Assembly: GCF_030915445.1 (NCBI RefSeq)
Contig: NZ_CP133264.1
Location: 2,294,001 to 2,358,000 of the forward strand
Source of the DNA: Clostridium sp. OS1-26
Lineage (GTDB): Bacteria > Bacillota > Clostridia > Clostridiales > Clostridiaceae
Length of the DNA: 64,000 nucleotides
Direction of reading: 5' to 3'
The translations under genes and the position numbers were made by a program. Position 1 is the first letter of the stretch, and each line of letters starts with the position of its first letter. Below the pieces are notes generated by a model. That model saw only the letters and a program-made list of their open reading frames with translations, did no database searches and was not told the DNA's origin. Positions 37,586 to 45,754 of this stretch are shown here, one piece after another.

Positions 37586-37882
37586 GCTGTACCCCCTGTT
37601 TTTTGATTTTAATATATAAATTATATTTAAAATTTCATTAAAATTTAAATTCAAAGCTATTATCGTTTGCAAATTTAAATAATTAATAGTTTATAGTAAT
37701 ATCCTGCATATATTTATCATACATTAATATTTTATCATAAATTTTAGTGGATTTGGTGCAAAGATGCACATAAATACTGTAAAATTTCAATTGTAAATAA
37801 AACATAAATTATATAAAATATTATAATAAGGTTTTGGCTTTGTTAATGTGAAATGATTAAGAATGAGAAAAGAGTTGATTTT

Positions 37883-40282
37883 ATGCAAATCAATGAGATA
37901 AAAATTTCCGTAAGAAATTTAGTAGAATTTGTTTTAAGAAGTGGAGATTTGGATAGCAGATTTACGGGAAGTAGTAGGGCACTAGAGGGAACAAAAGCCC
38001 ATCAAAAAATCCAAAAAGAATACAAAGATAAATTTTCTAAAGAAAAACAAATTCCTATAGATGAACTTGTAAATAATAAAAGTATAAAAAAGGAATATTT
38101 TGCTGAGGTAGTATTAAAGCATAATATTGAATATAAGGATTTTTTATTTATAGTTGAAGGTCGTGCAGATGGAATAATAATAGAAGGAGATAATTTTATT
38201 ATAGATGAAATTAAAACTGTAACAAGACCTTTGGAAACTGTAGATGAGGATTACAACTATCTCCATTGGGCTCAAGCCAAATGTTATGCTTACATATATG
38301 CCCTGCAAAATGGTTTGCCAAATATAGATGTACAGATCACTTACTATAACATAAATGATAATGAAACTAAAAAGCTGATACAAAATTTTAATATTAATGA
38401 TTTAGAAAGTTTTTTTAATGATTTATTAGAAAAATATTATTTCTGGGCTAATTTAATAAAAGACTGGAACATAAAAAGAACTAATTCAATAAAAAATATA
38501 GATTTTCCATTTAATAGTTATAGAAAAGGACAAAGAGAATTAGCTGTAGCAGTATATGGAACTATAAAAGAAGGAAAAAATATTTTTGCACAGGCACCAA
38601 CAGGAATAGGTAAAACCATATCTACATTGTTTCCTTCTATAAAAGCTATGGGTGAAAATTTAACTTCGAAGGTCTTTTATTTAACTGCTAAAACAATAAC
38701 AAGAAGTGTAGCAGAAGAAGCTATAAAGCTAATGCAAGATAAAGGGCTAGAGTTGAAATCAGTTACTTTAACTGCTAAAGATAAAATATGTTTTAAAGAA
38801 AAATCATCCTGTAATCCAGAAGAATGTGAATTTGCCAAAGGACATTTTGATAGAGTAAATAATGCATTAAAGGAAGTTTTATCAAAAGAGAATATTATGG
38901 ATAGAGAAACAATAATAGGATACTCTCGTGAATTTAATGTTTGTCCTTTCGAATTTTCTCTAGATTTAGCTCTATTAGCGGATTGTATCATATGTGATTA
39001 CAACTATGCTTTTGATCCTAGGGTATATTTAAGGAGATTTTTTGATAATGATGAGAATTATGTTTTTTTGATAGATGAGGCCCACAATTTGGTAGATAGA
39101 GCTAGAGATATGTTTTCAGCAGAGCTTTATAAGAGTAAATTTTTAGAACTAAAGAAGGTAATGAAGAATAAGGAACCTAAAATATATAAAGCTTTAGATA
39201 AAGTTAACTCTTATATGTTAAAATTAAAGAAATTATATAAAAATCCTCATATTCAAAAGAATGGCTTAGAAGATATTTATCCTTTACTAAGAAAGCTTGT
39301 TTCAGAATCAGAACAGTGGCTTACTCAAAATAATAAAATAGAAGGACATGAACAGTTGTTAGAATTATATTTTAATATATTGACCTTTATAAGAATATCA
39401 GAGTTTTATAACGATGCATATGTTACTTATATAGAAGAACAAGATAACGATATTAAAATAAAAATGTTTTGTTTAGATCCATCGTCATTACTATATGATA
39501 GAGTAAGGCAAGCAAAAGCCTCAATATTTTTTTCAGCAACGCTGACTCCTATAAGTTATTTTAAGGATATGTTAGGTGGATGTGATAATGATTATATTTT
39601 GAGGTTACAATCCCCGTTTTCGACAGATAATAGAGCAATATTAATTGGAGATAGAGTACCGACAAGATATAAATATAGAGAAAAAAGTTACTCAACAATT
39701 GTTCAGTATATTAAAGCAATTGTAAGTAGTAAAAAAGGGAATTATATAGTGTTTTTTCCTTCTTACAAGTATATGAAAGATGTTTACAGAGAATTAAAAG
39801 AACAGTATCCGAATATTAAGACTTTAATTCAAGATAGCTCTATGAAAGAAGAAGAAAGAGAGTTATTTTTAAGTGAATTTAAGGAAAATAATGAAGAAAC
39901 TATGATAGCTTTTGCAGTACTTGGAGGAATATTTTCAGAAGGTATAGATTTAAAATATGATAGGTTAATTGGGGCTATTATTGTAAGTGTTGGAATTCCT
40001 CAAGTATGCTTGGAAAGAGACATAATTATGGATTATTTTAATAAAGAAAATGATAAAGGATTTAAATATGCTTATATGTATCCTGGAATGAACAAAGTTT
40101 TACAAGCGGCAGGTAGAGTTATTAGAACAGAAACTGATAAAGGTGTTATAATTCTTGTTGATGATAGATTTTCAGATTCAGAATATAAAAAGCTTTTCCC
40201 TAAAGAATGGTATCCTAATTTAGGCGTTAGAAGTGTTAAAGATATAGAAAATAATCTTAAAGGTTTTTGGGGAAAATACTAA
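37883..40282 (+). CDS. XPD/DinG-type superfamily 2 DNA helicase with N-terminal PD-(D/E)XK nuclease domain
   Basis: This is a protein of about 799 residues. Residues 1 to about 190 form a RecB/Cas4-like nuclease domain with EGRADGIII, IIDEIKT and WAQAKCYAYIYAL. The helicase has Walker A APTGIGKT and a DEAHNL box. A cysteine cluster, C-x5-C-x4-C with a later cysteine in NVCPFEF, is of the kind that binds a 4Fe-4S cluster in XPD and DinG. The C-terminal motor half has FSATLTP, GGIFSEGIDL and QAAGRVIR. ATG 37883 (MQINEIKISVRNLVEF) matches the family start better than ATG 37853; neither has a strong ribosome-binding site. It probably acts in DNA repair or unwinding of damaged forks. An HD hydrolase gene follows 35 bases downstream. 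Confidence 0.85.
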   Translation: MQINEIKISVRNLVEFVLRSGDLDSRFTGSSRALEGTKAHQKIQKEYKDKFSKEKQIPIDELVNNKSIKKEYFAEVVLKHNIEYKDFLFIVEGRADGIIIEGDNFIIDEIKTVTRPLETVDEDYNYLHWAQAKCYAYIYALQNGLPNIDVQITYYNINDNETKKLIQNFNINDLESFFNDLLEKYYFWANLIKDWNIKRTNSIKNIDFPFNSYRKGQRELAVAVYGTIKEGKNIFAQAPTGIGKTISTLFPSIKAMGENLTSKVFYLTAKTITRSVAEEAIKLMQDKGLELKSVTLTAKDKICFKEKSSCNPEECEFAKGHFDRVNNALKEVLSKENIMDRETIIGYSREFNVCPFEFSLDLALLADCIICDYNYAFDPRVYLRRFFDNDENYVFLIDEAHNLVDRARDMFSAELYKSKFLELKKVMKNKEPKIYKALDKVNSYMLKLKKLYKNPHIQKNGLEDIYPLLRKLVSESEQWLTQNNKIEGHEQLLELYFNILTFIRISEFYNDAYVTYIEEQDNDIKIKMFCLDPSSLLYDRVRQAKASIFFSATLTPISYFKDMLGGCDNDYILRLQSPFSTDNRAILIGDRVPTRYKYREKSYSTIVQYIKAIVSSKKGNYIVFFPSYKYMKDVYRELKEQYPNIKTLIQDSSMKEEERELFLSEFKENNEETMIAFAVLGGIFSEGIDLKYDRLIGAIIVSVGIPQVCLERDIIMDYFNKENDKGFKYAYMYPGMNKVLQAAGRVIRTETDKGVIILVDDRFSDSEYKKLFPKEWYPNLGVRSVKDIENNLKGFWGKY

Positions 40283-40317
40283 ACACCAAAACATTTAATA
40301 AAGGAGGATACATCATC

Positions 40318-40956
40318 GTGGATAATTTAAATGAAATATTTGATGAAATTGATAGACATTTAATGAATGATGACAAACCCTCAGTATATCTTAATGATTT
40401 GGTTAAAAGTGGAGTGTTCTCAGATTTATATCCGTTCACATTATTAGGAGAGTTAATTGAAACACCTCAATCGCCTATATATCATCCAGAAGGAAGTGTA
40501 TGGGATCACACTATGATGGTTGTCGATGAAGCTGCTAAAAGAAAGAAACAAAGTGAGGATTCAAGAGCATTTATGTGGGCGGCACTTCTTCATGATATAG
40601 GAAAACCTCCTACTACTAAGTTGAGAAAAGGAAGAATTACTTCTTATGATCATGATAAAGTAGGTAGAAAAATAGCTATAGACTTTTTGAAAGAATTTAA
40701 ATGTAGTGATGAGTTTATCAGAAGGGTATCTTCACTAGTAAGATGGCACATGCATACGCTTTTTATAGTTAAAAAGCTACCTTTTGCAGATATAAAGAGT
40801 ATGCTTTCAGAGGTAAATGCTGATGAAATAGCCCTATTCTCCACCTGTGATAGATTAGGTAGAGGAAATATGACAAAAGAAAAAGTACAAGAAGTCGAGA
40901 AAAATATGAAATACTTCATTAATGAATGTAAGAATTATATGGGCGTAGGTGTATAA
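40318..40956 (+). CDS. HD-domain phosphohydrolase
   Basis: This is a protein of about 212 residues with a single HD domain. VWDHTMMVVDEA gives the first histidine, WAALLHDIGKPPTTK the HD pair, and SYDHDKVGR and RWHMHTLF further metal ligands. This subfamily resembles the HD domain attached to CCA-adding enzymes. The start is GTG 40318 behind AAAGGAGGAT; the upstream ATG 40267 is inside the helicase gene. It is likely co-transcribed with the helicase. The substrate is unknown. Confidence 0.8.
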   Translation: MDNLNEIFDEIDRHLMNDDKPSVYLNDLVKSGVFSDLYPFTLLGELIETPQSPIYHPEGSVWDHTMMVVDEAAKRKKQSEDSRAFMWAALLHDIGKPPTTKLRKGRITSYDHDKVGRKIAIDFLKEFKCSDEFIRRVSSLVRWHMHTLFIVKKLPFADIKSMLSEVNADEIALFSTCDRLGRGNMTKEKVQEVEKNMKYFINECKNYMGVGV

Positions 40957-41033
40957 CAACTAAATATGATTTCAAAAAGTAAAAAGAAAATTTATTAGTA
41001 GCAAGCAGATTAAGGAAAAACACGAAATTAGAT

Positions 41034-41073
41034 AAAGAGAGATGTTGCGTTAGCAATATCTCTCTTTATTTTT
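41034..41073 (+). terminator. Rho-independent terminator
   Basis: AAAGAGAGAT-G-TTGC pairs with GCAA-T-ATCTCTCTTT and is followed by ATTTTTT. Confidence 0.88.
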
Positions 41074-41193
41074 TAAATAAAATTAGTAAAAATTAGTGAT
41101 ATTTTTCCATTGATGTTCATATTGTAAAAGTAGGTTGTCATATAATTAACAGAAAAAATGTTACTATACTTTAAATTTAAAGGAGAGGACATA

Positions 41194-41625
41194 ATGGAAA
41201 GATTCAAATCATTTATATTAGAGATATCCATGATTATATTAGTTTTTTTTATAGTATGTATAGCTGGTTTAGTTGATATAAAAGCTGGAGAATTTCCTAA
41301 AGATGAGCAGAGAATTAAAGAAATAAACGTTGTACTAGAAAGTGATAAAAAAAATATTGAGGAAATGAGCATAAAAATAGAAAAACAGCACCAGGAGTTA
41401 GAGAAAATAAAAAATCAAATGGAAACCTTTAAGGGAAAAGGTAATAGTGAAGAGTGGAATAATATAGTTATAAATTATAATAATAAATTAATTCAATATA
41501 ATAAGGATTTATCTGAATATAAACAGAAGTTAGATGAATATAGCAAAAGATATAATAATTTCAAATCTGAAGGTGAAAATAGTGAGAATATAATGAAATG
41601 GGTTAAATCCGTACTAGGAGTTTAA
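41194..41625 (+). CDS. Small membrane-anchored coiled-coil protein
   Basis: This is a 143-residue protein with one N-terminal membrane helix (about residues 8-28, ILEISMIILVFFIVCIAGL). A long charged heptad-like coiled coil follows to about residue 125, with KIEKQHQELEKIKNQMETF. No enzyme motif is seen and I do not recognise the family. ATG 41194 follows AAAGGAGAGG. It lies 215 bases upstream of an L,D-transpeptidase gene but is separated from it by a terminator. A cell-envelope role is a guess. Confidence 0.65.
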   Translation: MERFKSFILEISMIILVFFIVCIAGLVDIKAGEFPKDEQRIKEINVVLESDKKNIEEMSIKIEKQHQELEKIKNQMETFKGKGNSEEWNNIVINYNNKLIQYNKDLSEYKQKLDEYSKRYNNFKSEGENSENIMKWVKSVLGV

Positions 41626-41628
41626 TTT

Positions 41629-41680
41629 AATGAGTCAAGTATTGATTTTAATTATCGATACATGACTCATTTTAATTTTG
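41629..41680 (+). terminator. Hairpin terminator
   Basis: AATGAGTCA...TAT...GAT pairs with ATC...ATA...TGACTCATT with small mismatches and is followed by TTAATTTTG. Confidence 0.75.
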
Positions 41681-41840
41681 TATTTATTTTATATGATTTT
41701 TGTTTTGATATATTCGAGTACTACCCAAATGTATCCATATTTTGTATAATAAAGATAAGATATAAGTGAAGAAAAAATAAAATATAACGAGAATATTAAA
41801 AAGTAAGTTAATTAACAAAAGTATAGAATGAGGTGATAGC

Positions 41841-42508
41841 ATGAAAAATAAACATAAAACTTTTCCTTTTATATTTTTGATATTTGGAATAGTATTAATA
41901 TCAGGGATTTCTGGTTTATCTATCAGAAAATATGTAAAAAGCGACAACAGCATTAAAGAAAAATCCCAACAAGCTTCTATAGAAAGCGATAAAGAAAAAA
42001 ATAAGAATAGTTCAGAAACTTTTTTGATAAACCTAAAGACATGCCATCACAAAATTCAATTAAGGTATATAAAGAGAAAAGAATATTAGAACTTTATGGT
42101 GATGAAAAGCTTATTGGAAGGTTTAAAATGGGACTTGGAAGAGATCCATGGAAAGATAAAGAAAAAGAGGGAGATAACAGGACCCCAGAGGGAAGCTACT
42201 ATATTTGCTACGGAACTAGCGAAACTAAATATACATACTTTATGGGTTTGAGTTATCCTAATATCAAGGATGCTCAAAGGGGATTAGAAAAAGGTCTTAT
42301 TGATAAGAATACATATAATAGAATTAAACAGGCTATAGATGAGAAAAGGCAGCCGCCATGGAACACCTCTCTAGGTGGAGCAGTGGGTATTCACGGAGGA
42401 GGCAGTAAGTATGATTGGACTTATGGGTGTATTGCCCTCACAAATGAAGATATAAACATTATCAAACAATATGCGCCTATTGGGACTTTGGTAGAAATTT
42501 ATAAATAA
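41841..42508 (+). pseudogene. L,D-transpeptidase (YkuD domain), frame broken
   Basis: When repaired this is a protein of about 222 residues. It has a membrane anchor near residues 8-28 and a Ser/Lys-rich linker. The YkuD domain has the motif IHGGGSKYDWTYGCIALT, with catalytic histidine and cysteine. Such enzymes make 3-3 cross-links in peptidoglycan or attach proteins to it. The frame breaks at the T6 run 42020-42025; one extra T gives ETFFDKPKDMPSQNSIKVYK. ATG 41841 follows GAGGTGA. As written the membrane anchor and the catalytic domain are in different frames, and ATG 42041 would start a catalytic domain without an anchor. Confidence 0.82.
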
Positions 42509-42518
42509 AAATAGGTAA

Positions 42519-42550
42519 AAATGCAGGCAATAACTTACCTGCATTTCTTA
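42519..42550. terminator. Bidirectional terminator between convergent genes
   Basis: AAATGCAGG (42519-42527) pairs with CCTGCATTT (42538-42546) between the transpeptidase gene and the convergent desulfurase gene. Confidence 0.8.
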
Positions 42551-42551
42551 T

Positions 42552-43694
42552 TTACTTTTTACTTATACTTTTTAATGCTTTAACTAGAACATCTATATGC
42601 TTTCTAGTATTAAAATAACCTATGCCGATTCTAACTGCTCCTTTTTTTAGTGTTCCCATTAGCGTATGCGCTGTTGGTGCACAATGAAGTCCTACCCTAA
42701 CCATTATATCGTATTTAGCATCTAGTTCATGGGCAACATCTTCAGCAGGAATATCACCTAAATTAAAAGCTATAACTCCAACTATTTTTGTTGAATCTTT
42801 AGGTCCATATATTTCTATATCTTTAACTTCAGAAAGTCTTTTTAGAGCATAATTTATAAGAGATTCTTCTTTTTCTCTTATTTTATCTACTCCAATTGTA
42901 TGGACATACTTAAGAGATTCACCAAGTCCTACAATTCCAGCAACATTTGGTGTACCAGCCTCATATCTATTTGGTGAATAATCTGGCTGGAATTCAAGTG
43001 TTGAGTCTCCACCAGTTCCTCCAGCTTTTAAAGGATCAATGCATATATCACAGTTTATTAAAAAGCCACCAGTACCAGTTGGCCCAAGAAGACTTTTATG
43101 TCCGGTAAATGCTAAAATATCTATGTTATCTTTTACTACATCAATTGGATATGCTCCTGCGGTTTGAGCCGAATCTACAAGTAATCTTATATTATGTCTT
43201 TTAGCAATTTTACCAATTTCACTTATTGGCTGAATTGTTCCTAATACATTTGAGGCATGTGTAAAAACTATAAGTCTAGTATTTGGTTTAATAAGCTTTT
43301 CAACATCTTCTGCATTAGTAATTCCTTCTTTAGTACATGGAACCGTTGAAATTTCTAGACACTTATCCCTTTCTAACGTTTTTAATGGTCTCCATACAGC
43401 ATTATGTTCTATGCCGCTTGTTATAACATGATCACCTTTTACTAAAAAGCCATTAATTACAGTATTCAATGATTCAGTAATATTTGAAGTAAATATGACT
43501 TTAGCAGGATCACTTCCGTTAAATAACTTGCAAATCATTTCTCTACAAAAGTAAACTAGTCTATCAGCTTCAACAGCAGCTTTATATCCGCCTCTTCCAG
43601 CAGTAGCGCCAATATTTTTCATATAATCTGTCATTTTATTAATCATTACATCAGGTTTTGGATAAGATGTAGCAGCATTATCAAGATATATTCC
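42552..43694 (-). CDS. Cysteine desulfurase-family class V aminotransferase
   Basis: This is a 380-residue PLP enzyme, of the TIGR01977 type. LDNAATSYPKP is the N-terminal signature. The PLP lysine is in FTGHKSLLGPTGTGG, and the sulfur-accepting cysteine is in VRVGLHCAPTAHTLMGT. The start is taken as TTG 43694, seven bases after AAGGAG, giving MGIYLDNAATSY; the ATG at 43718 precedes that site and is unlikely. It is not next to iscU, thiI or other sulfur-transfer genes, so its acceptor is unknown. It may be a stand-alone cysteine or selenocysteine lyase. Confidence 0.87.
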   Translation of the reverse strand, partial: GIYLDNAATSYPKPDVMINKMTDYMKNIGATAGRGGYKAAVEADRLVYFCREMICKLFNGSDPAKVIFTSNITESLNTVINGFLVKGDHVITSGIEHNAVWRPLKTLERDKCLEISTVPCTKEGITNAEDVEKLIKPNTRLIVFTHASNVLGTIQPISEIGKIAKRHNIRLLVDSAQTAGAYPIDVVKDNIDILAFTGHKSLLGPTGTGGFLINCDICIDPLKAGGTGGDSTLEFQPDYSPNRYEAGTPNVAGIVGLGESLKYVHTIGVDKIREKEESLINYALKRLSEVKDIEIYGPKDSTKIVGVIAFNLGDIPAEDVAHELDAKYDIMVRVGLHCAPTAHTLMGTLKKGAVRIGIGYFNTRKHIDVLVKALKSISKK

Positions 43695-43833
43695 CAATAC
43701 AAACACTCCTTCATACAAAGTACCATAGATTATAATATGGTACTATTTTTGAAAGTGTTACTGAATATGGATATCTAACCCAAATGTTTGACTTATCAGC
43801 GGCATTCAGAGAGATACATCTTCTGTACTATAA

Positions 43834-44985
43834 CTAATCTTTATCCATCTTTTTTAATACTAAAGATACAACTAGAGAAATAACACTGCTGAAGGATAAA
43901 ATTTGATAGAGAACAAATACATTTGAATACTGAAGAAGAAAACCTCCGCCCATATTCCCGACAAAGCTGCCTAGTCCAGCCCCAATAGCGGAATATAAGG
44001 TTATTCCAGAAGTCCGCATTCTTTCAGGTACAATTCTGTTAATATAGTTTAATGCTGCAACTAAGTACAAGGGGAAAGTTATTCCTTGCATTAGTTGTAT
44101 CAATATTACGGTATTATAATTTTGGCATATAGAGTCTAAAAAATATCTAAGAACGTATAGAATAAAGCAAATTATATAGAGATTCATATCTCCAACTTTC
44201 TTTAATAGTTTGTTTCCAAAGAAAAAAGCGGGAAGTTCACTTATTGCAACAACAAACCATAGAAGCCCAAGATTAGATACATCTCCACCAGTTTTTTGTA
44301 TAAGTATTGTAATATAATTGCTATTTGCACCCATGGATATGTTTATGAAAAAAACTGTTACTATAAATATGAAAAATTTTTTGTTTTTGGTCAGCATTAA
44401 TAAATCCTTTGGATTTATTTTGTAAGCAGCAGGTCTTCCTTTAAACGGTATAGTTTTTAATAAAAAAAATCCAATTATAGATAAAATAAAATAGATATAA
44501 AATGTACTGTTTATATTGGTTTTTTTTATAATAATTCCCATAGCAAGAGCGATAACAGCATAACCTGCAGATCCCATTAACCTTACCTTGCCATATTGTA
44601 TGGCTTTATCTTTTTCCATTAAATCATAACAATAGGAATCTGCTAAAGAGGCTATAGGGCTTAAAAAAATCATGAATATCATAAGTACTGTTAATATTGA
44701 TATCCAACTTTTAACTAGCGAAAATAACAATACAACAATACAGCTTATTACTATTGATATAAGTAGAGATGACCTCTTGTCCAAATATTTATCTGTTATG
44801 TATCCCCAAACCGGTTGAACTATAACTCCAACTAAAGAGTTAACAGCGAGAGCTATACCGATTTGTGAATAACTCAAGCTTTTGGTCGTAAAATAAAGAG
44901 TAATAAAAGGATAATAACATGCCATAAATCCATAAATTATAAAATAAAAGGAGTTAAGCTTAAAAAGTAAGTTTTTGTTTTTCAT
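43834..44985 (-). CDS. MFS transporter (LacY/nucleoside-symporter-like)
   Basis: This is a 383-residue, 12-helix carrier. The N-terminal FKLNSFYFIIYGFMACYYPF and the WGYITDKYLDKRSS loop fit the MFS-1-like/LacY-related group. ATG 44985 follows GAGGTG; GTG 44991 is part of the same site. It is transcribed as a single gene, divergent from the cadC operon. The substrate is unknown. Confidence 0.8.
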   Translation of the reverse strand: MKNKNLLFKLNSFYFIIYGFMACYYPFITLYFTTKSLSYSQIGIALAVNSLVGVIVQPVWGYITDKYLDKRSSLLISIVISCIVVLLFSLVKSWISILTVLMIFMIFLSPIASLADSYCYDLMEKDKAIQYGKVRLMGSAGYAVIALAMGIIIKKTNINSTFYIYFILSIIGFFLLKTIPFKGRPAAYKINPKDLLMLTKNKKFFIFIVTVFFINISMGANSNYITILIQKTGGDVSNLGLLWFVVAISELPAFFFGNKLLKKVGDMNLYIICFILYVLRYFLDSICQNYNTVILIQLMQGITFPLYLVAALNYINRIVPERMRTSGITLYSAIGAGLGSFVGNMGGGFLLQYSNVFVLYQILSFSSVISLVVSLVLKKMDKD

Positions 44986-45121
44986 ACACACCTCATTTAA
45001 GGCATCTGAAAGAAAATAACAAGTAAAAGATGCCTAAATTAAAAACTAGAATACTATAATATTATAAGGTAAATTTAATATTATTACTAACATAACTAAT
45101 AAAAATAATGTGTACAAGCTA

Positions 45122-45174
45122 TTGACGGAAAATAATTATATTTATATAATGAATATATGAACAATTATTCATAT
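45122..45174 (+). promoter_or_regulatory. cadC promoter and ArsR/SmtB-type operator
   Basis: TTGACG (45122-45127), a 17-base spacer and TATAAT (45145-45150) form a strong sigma-A promoter. Directly downstream, ATATGAACAATTATTCATAT (45155-45174) is an imperfect palindrome close to the TGAACA-TATTCA operator bound by CadC/CzrA/SmtB repressors. The regulator made from this transcript would block its own promoter until metal is present. Confidence 0.82.
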
Positions 45175-45224
45175 GAAACATATAATGAATTATAAAGTTA
45201 AAGTCGGTATAGATTAAGAGGAGG

Positions 45225-45339
45225 TTAAAGTCCTAAATGGACTTTAACGGGTAACTTGTGAGCGGAAGCGAACATCTTAAGTTACCCAGTTCCCGAAGGG
45301 AAAGGAGCAGAATTACCCAGTGTTCCGACTAAAAGGAGG
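45225..45339 (+). ncRNA. Structured 5' leader of the cadC transcript (unassigned)
   Basis: Three consecutive hairpins lie between the promoter and cadC. TTAAAGTCC/GGACTTTAA is at 45225-45247, GGGTAACTT/AAGTTACCC at 45249-45287 and TTCCC-GAA-GGGAA at 45290-45302. They are followed by GTTCCGACTAAAAGGAGG next to the start codon. I do not recognise a known riboswitch. The ending resembles the tail of the dispersed repeat copies (CCGACAGTAGGAGG). Confidence 0.5.
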
Positions 45340-45342
45340 AAA

Positions 45343-45717
45343 ATGAGTTTGATGGAGCAAAAGAATATTATTGAAAGTTGTAATTGTACAATAATACATG
45401 AAGATTTGGTGACTAAAGTAAGAGAATGTATTCCAAAGGAAGAAACACTATACGATTTAGCAGAACTGTTTAAGGTATTTGGAGATACCACAAGAATTAA
45501 AATATTATGTGCTCTATTTCAATCAGAAATGTGTGTATGCGATATGGCTGCATTACTTGGAATGACTCAGTCAGCAATATCACATCAGTTGAGAGTGTTA
45601 AAGCAGACTAGACTAGTTAAATTTAGAAAAGAAGGTAAGGTTGTATACTATTCTCTAGATGATGAGCACGTAAAACAAATATTTGATCAGGGGCTAATAC
45701 ATATAAATGAAAAATAG
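45343..45717 (+). CDS. cadC: ArsR/SmtB-family metal-responsive repressor, CadC type
   Basis: This is a 124-residue winged-helix repressor. The N-terminal CNC (ESCNCTIIHEDL) and the CVC of helix alpha-3 (SEMCVCDMAALL) supply the thiolates of the CadC site that senses Cd, Pb or Zn. The recognition helix is TQSAISHQLRVLKQTRLV, and a second metal site is suggested by DDEHVKQIFDQGLIHI near the C-terminus. The start may be ATG 45343, very close to AGGAGG, or TTG 45349 a little downstream. It is followed 37 bases later by the cadA ATPase and probably represses both. Confidence 0.92.
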   Translation: MSLMEQKNIIESCNCTIIHEDLVTKVRECIPKEETLYDLAELFKVFGDTTRIKILCALFQSEMCVCDMAALLGMTQSAISHQLRVLKQTRLVKFRKEGKVVYYSLDDEHVKQIFDQGLIHINEK

Positions 45718-45754
45718 CCCAAAGTATTCTTATTATTAAAGGGGGGAGATAAAA

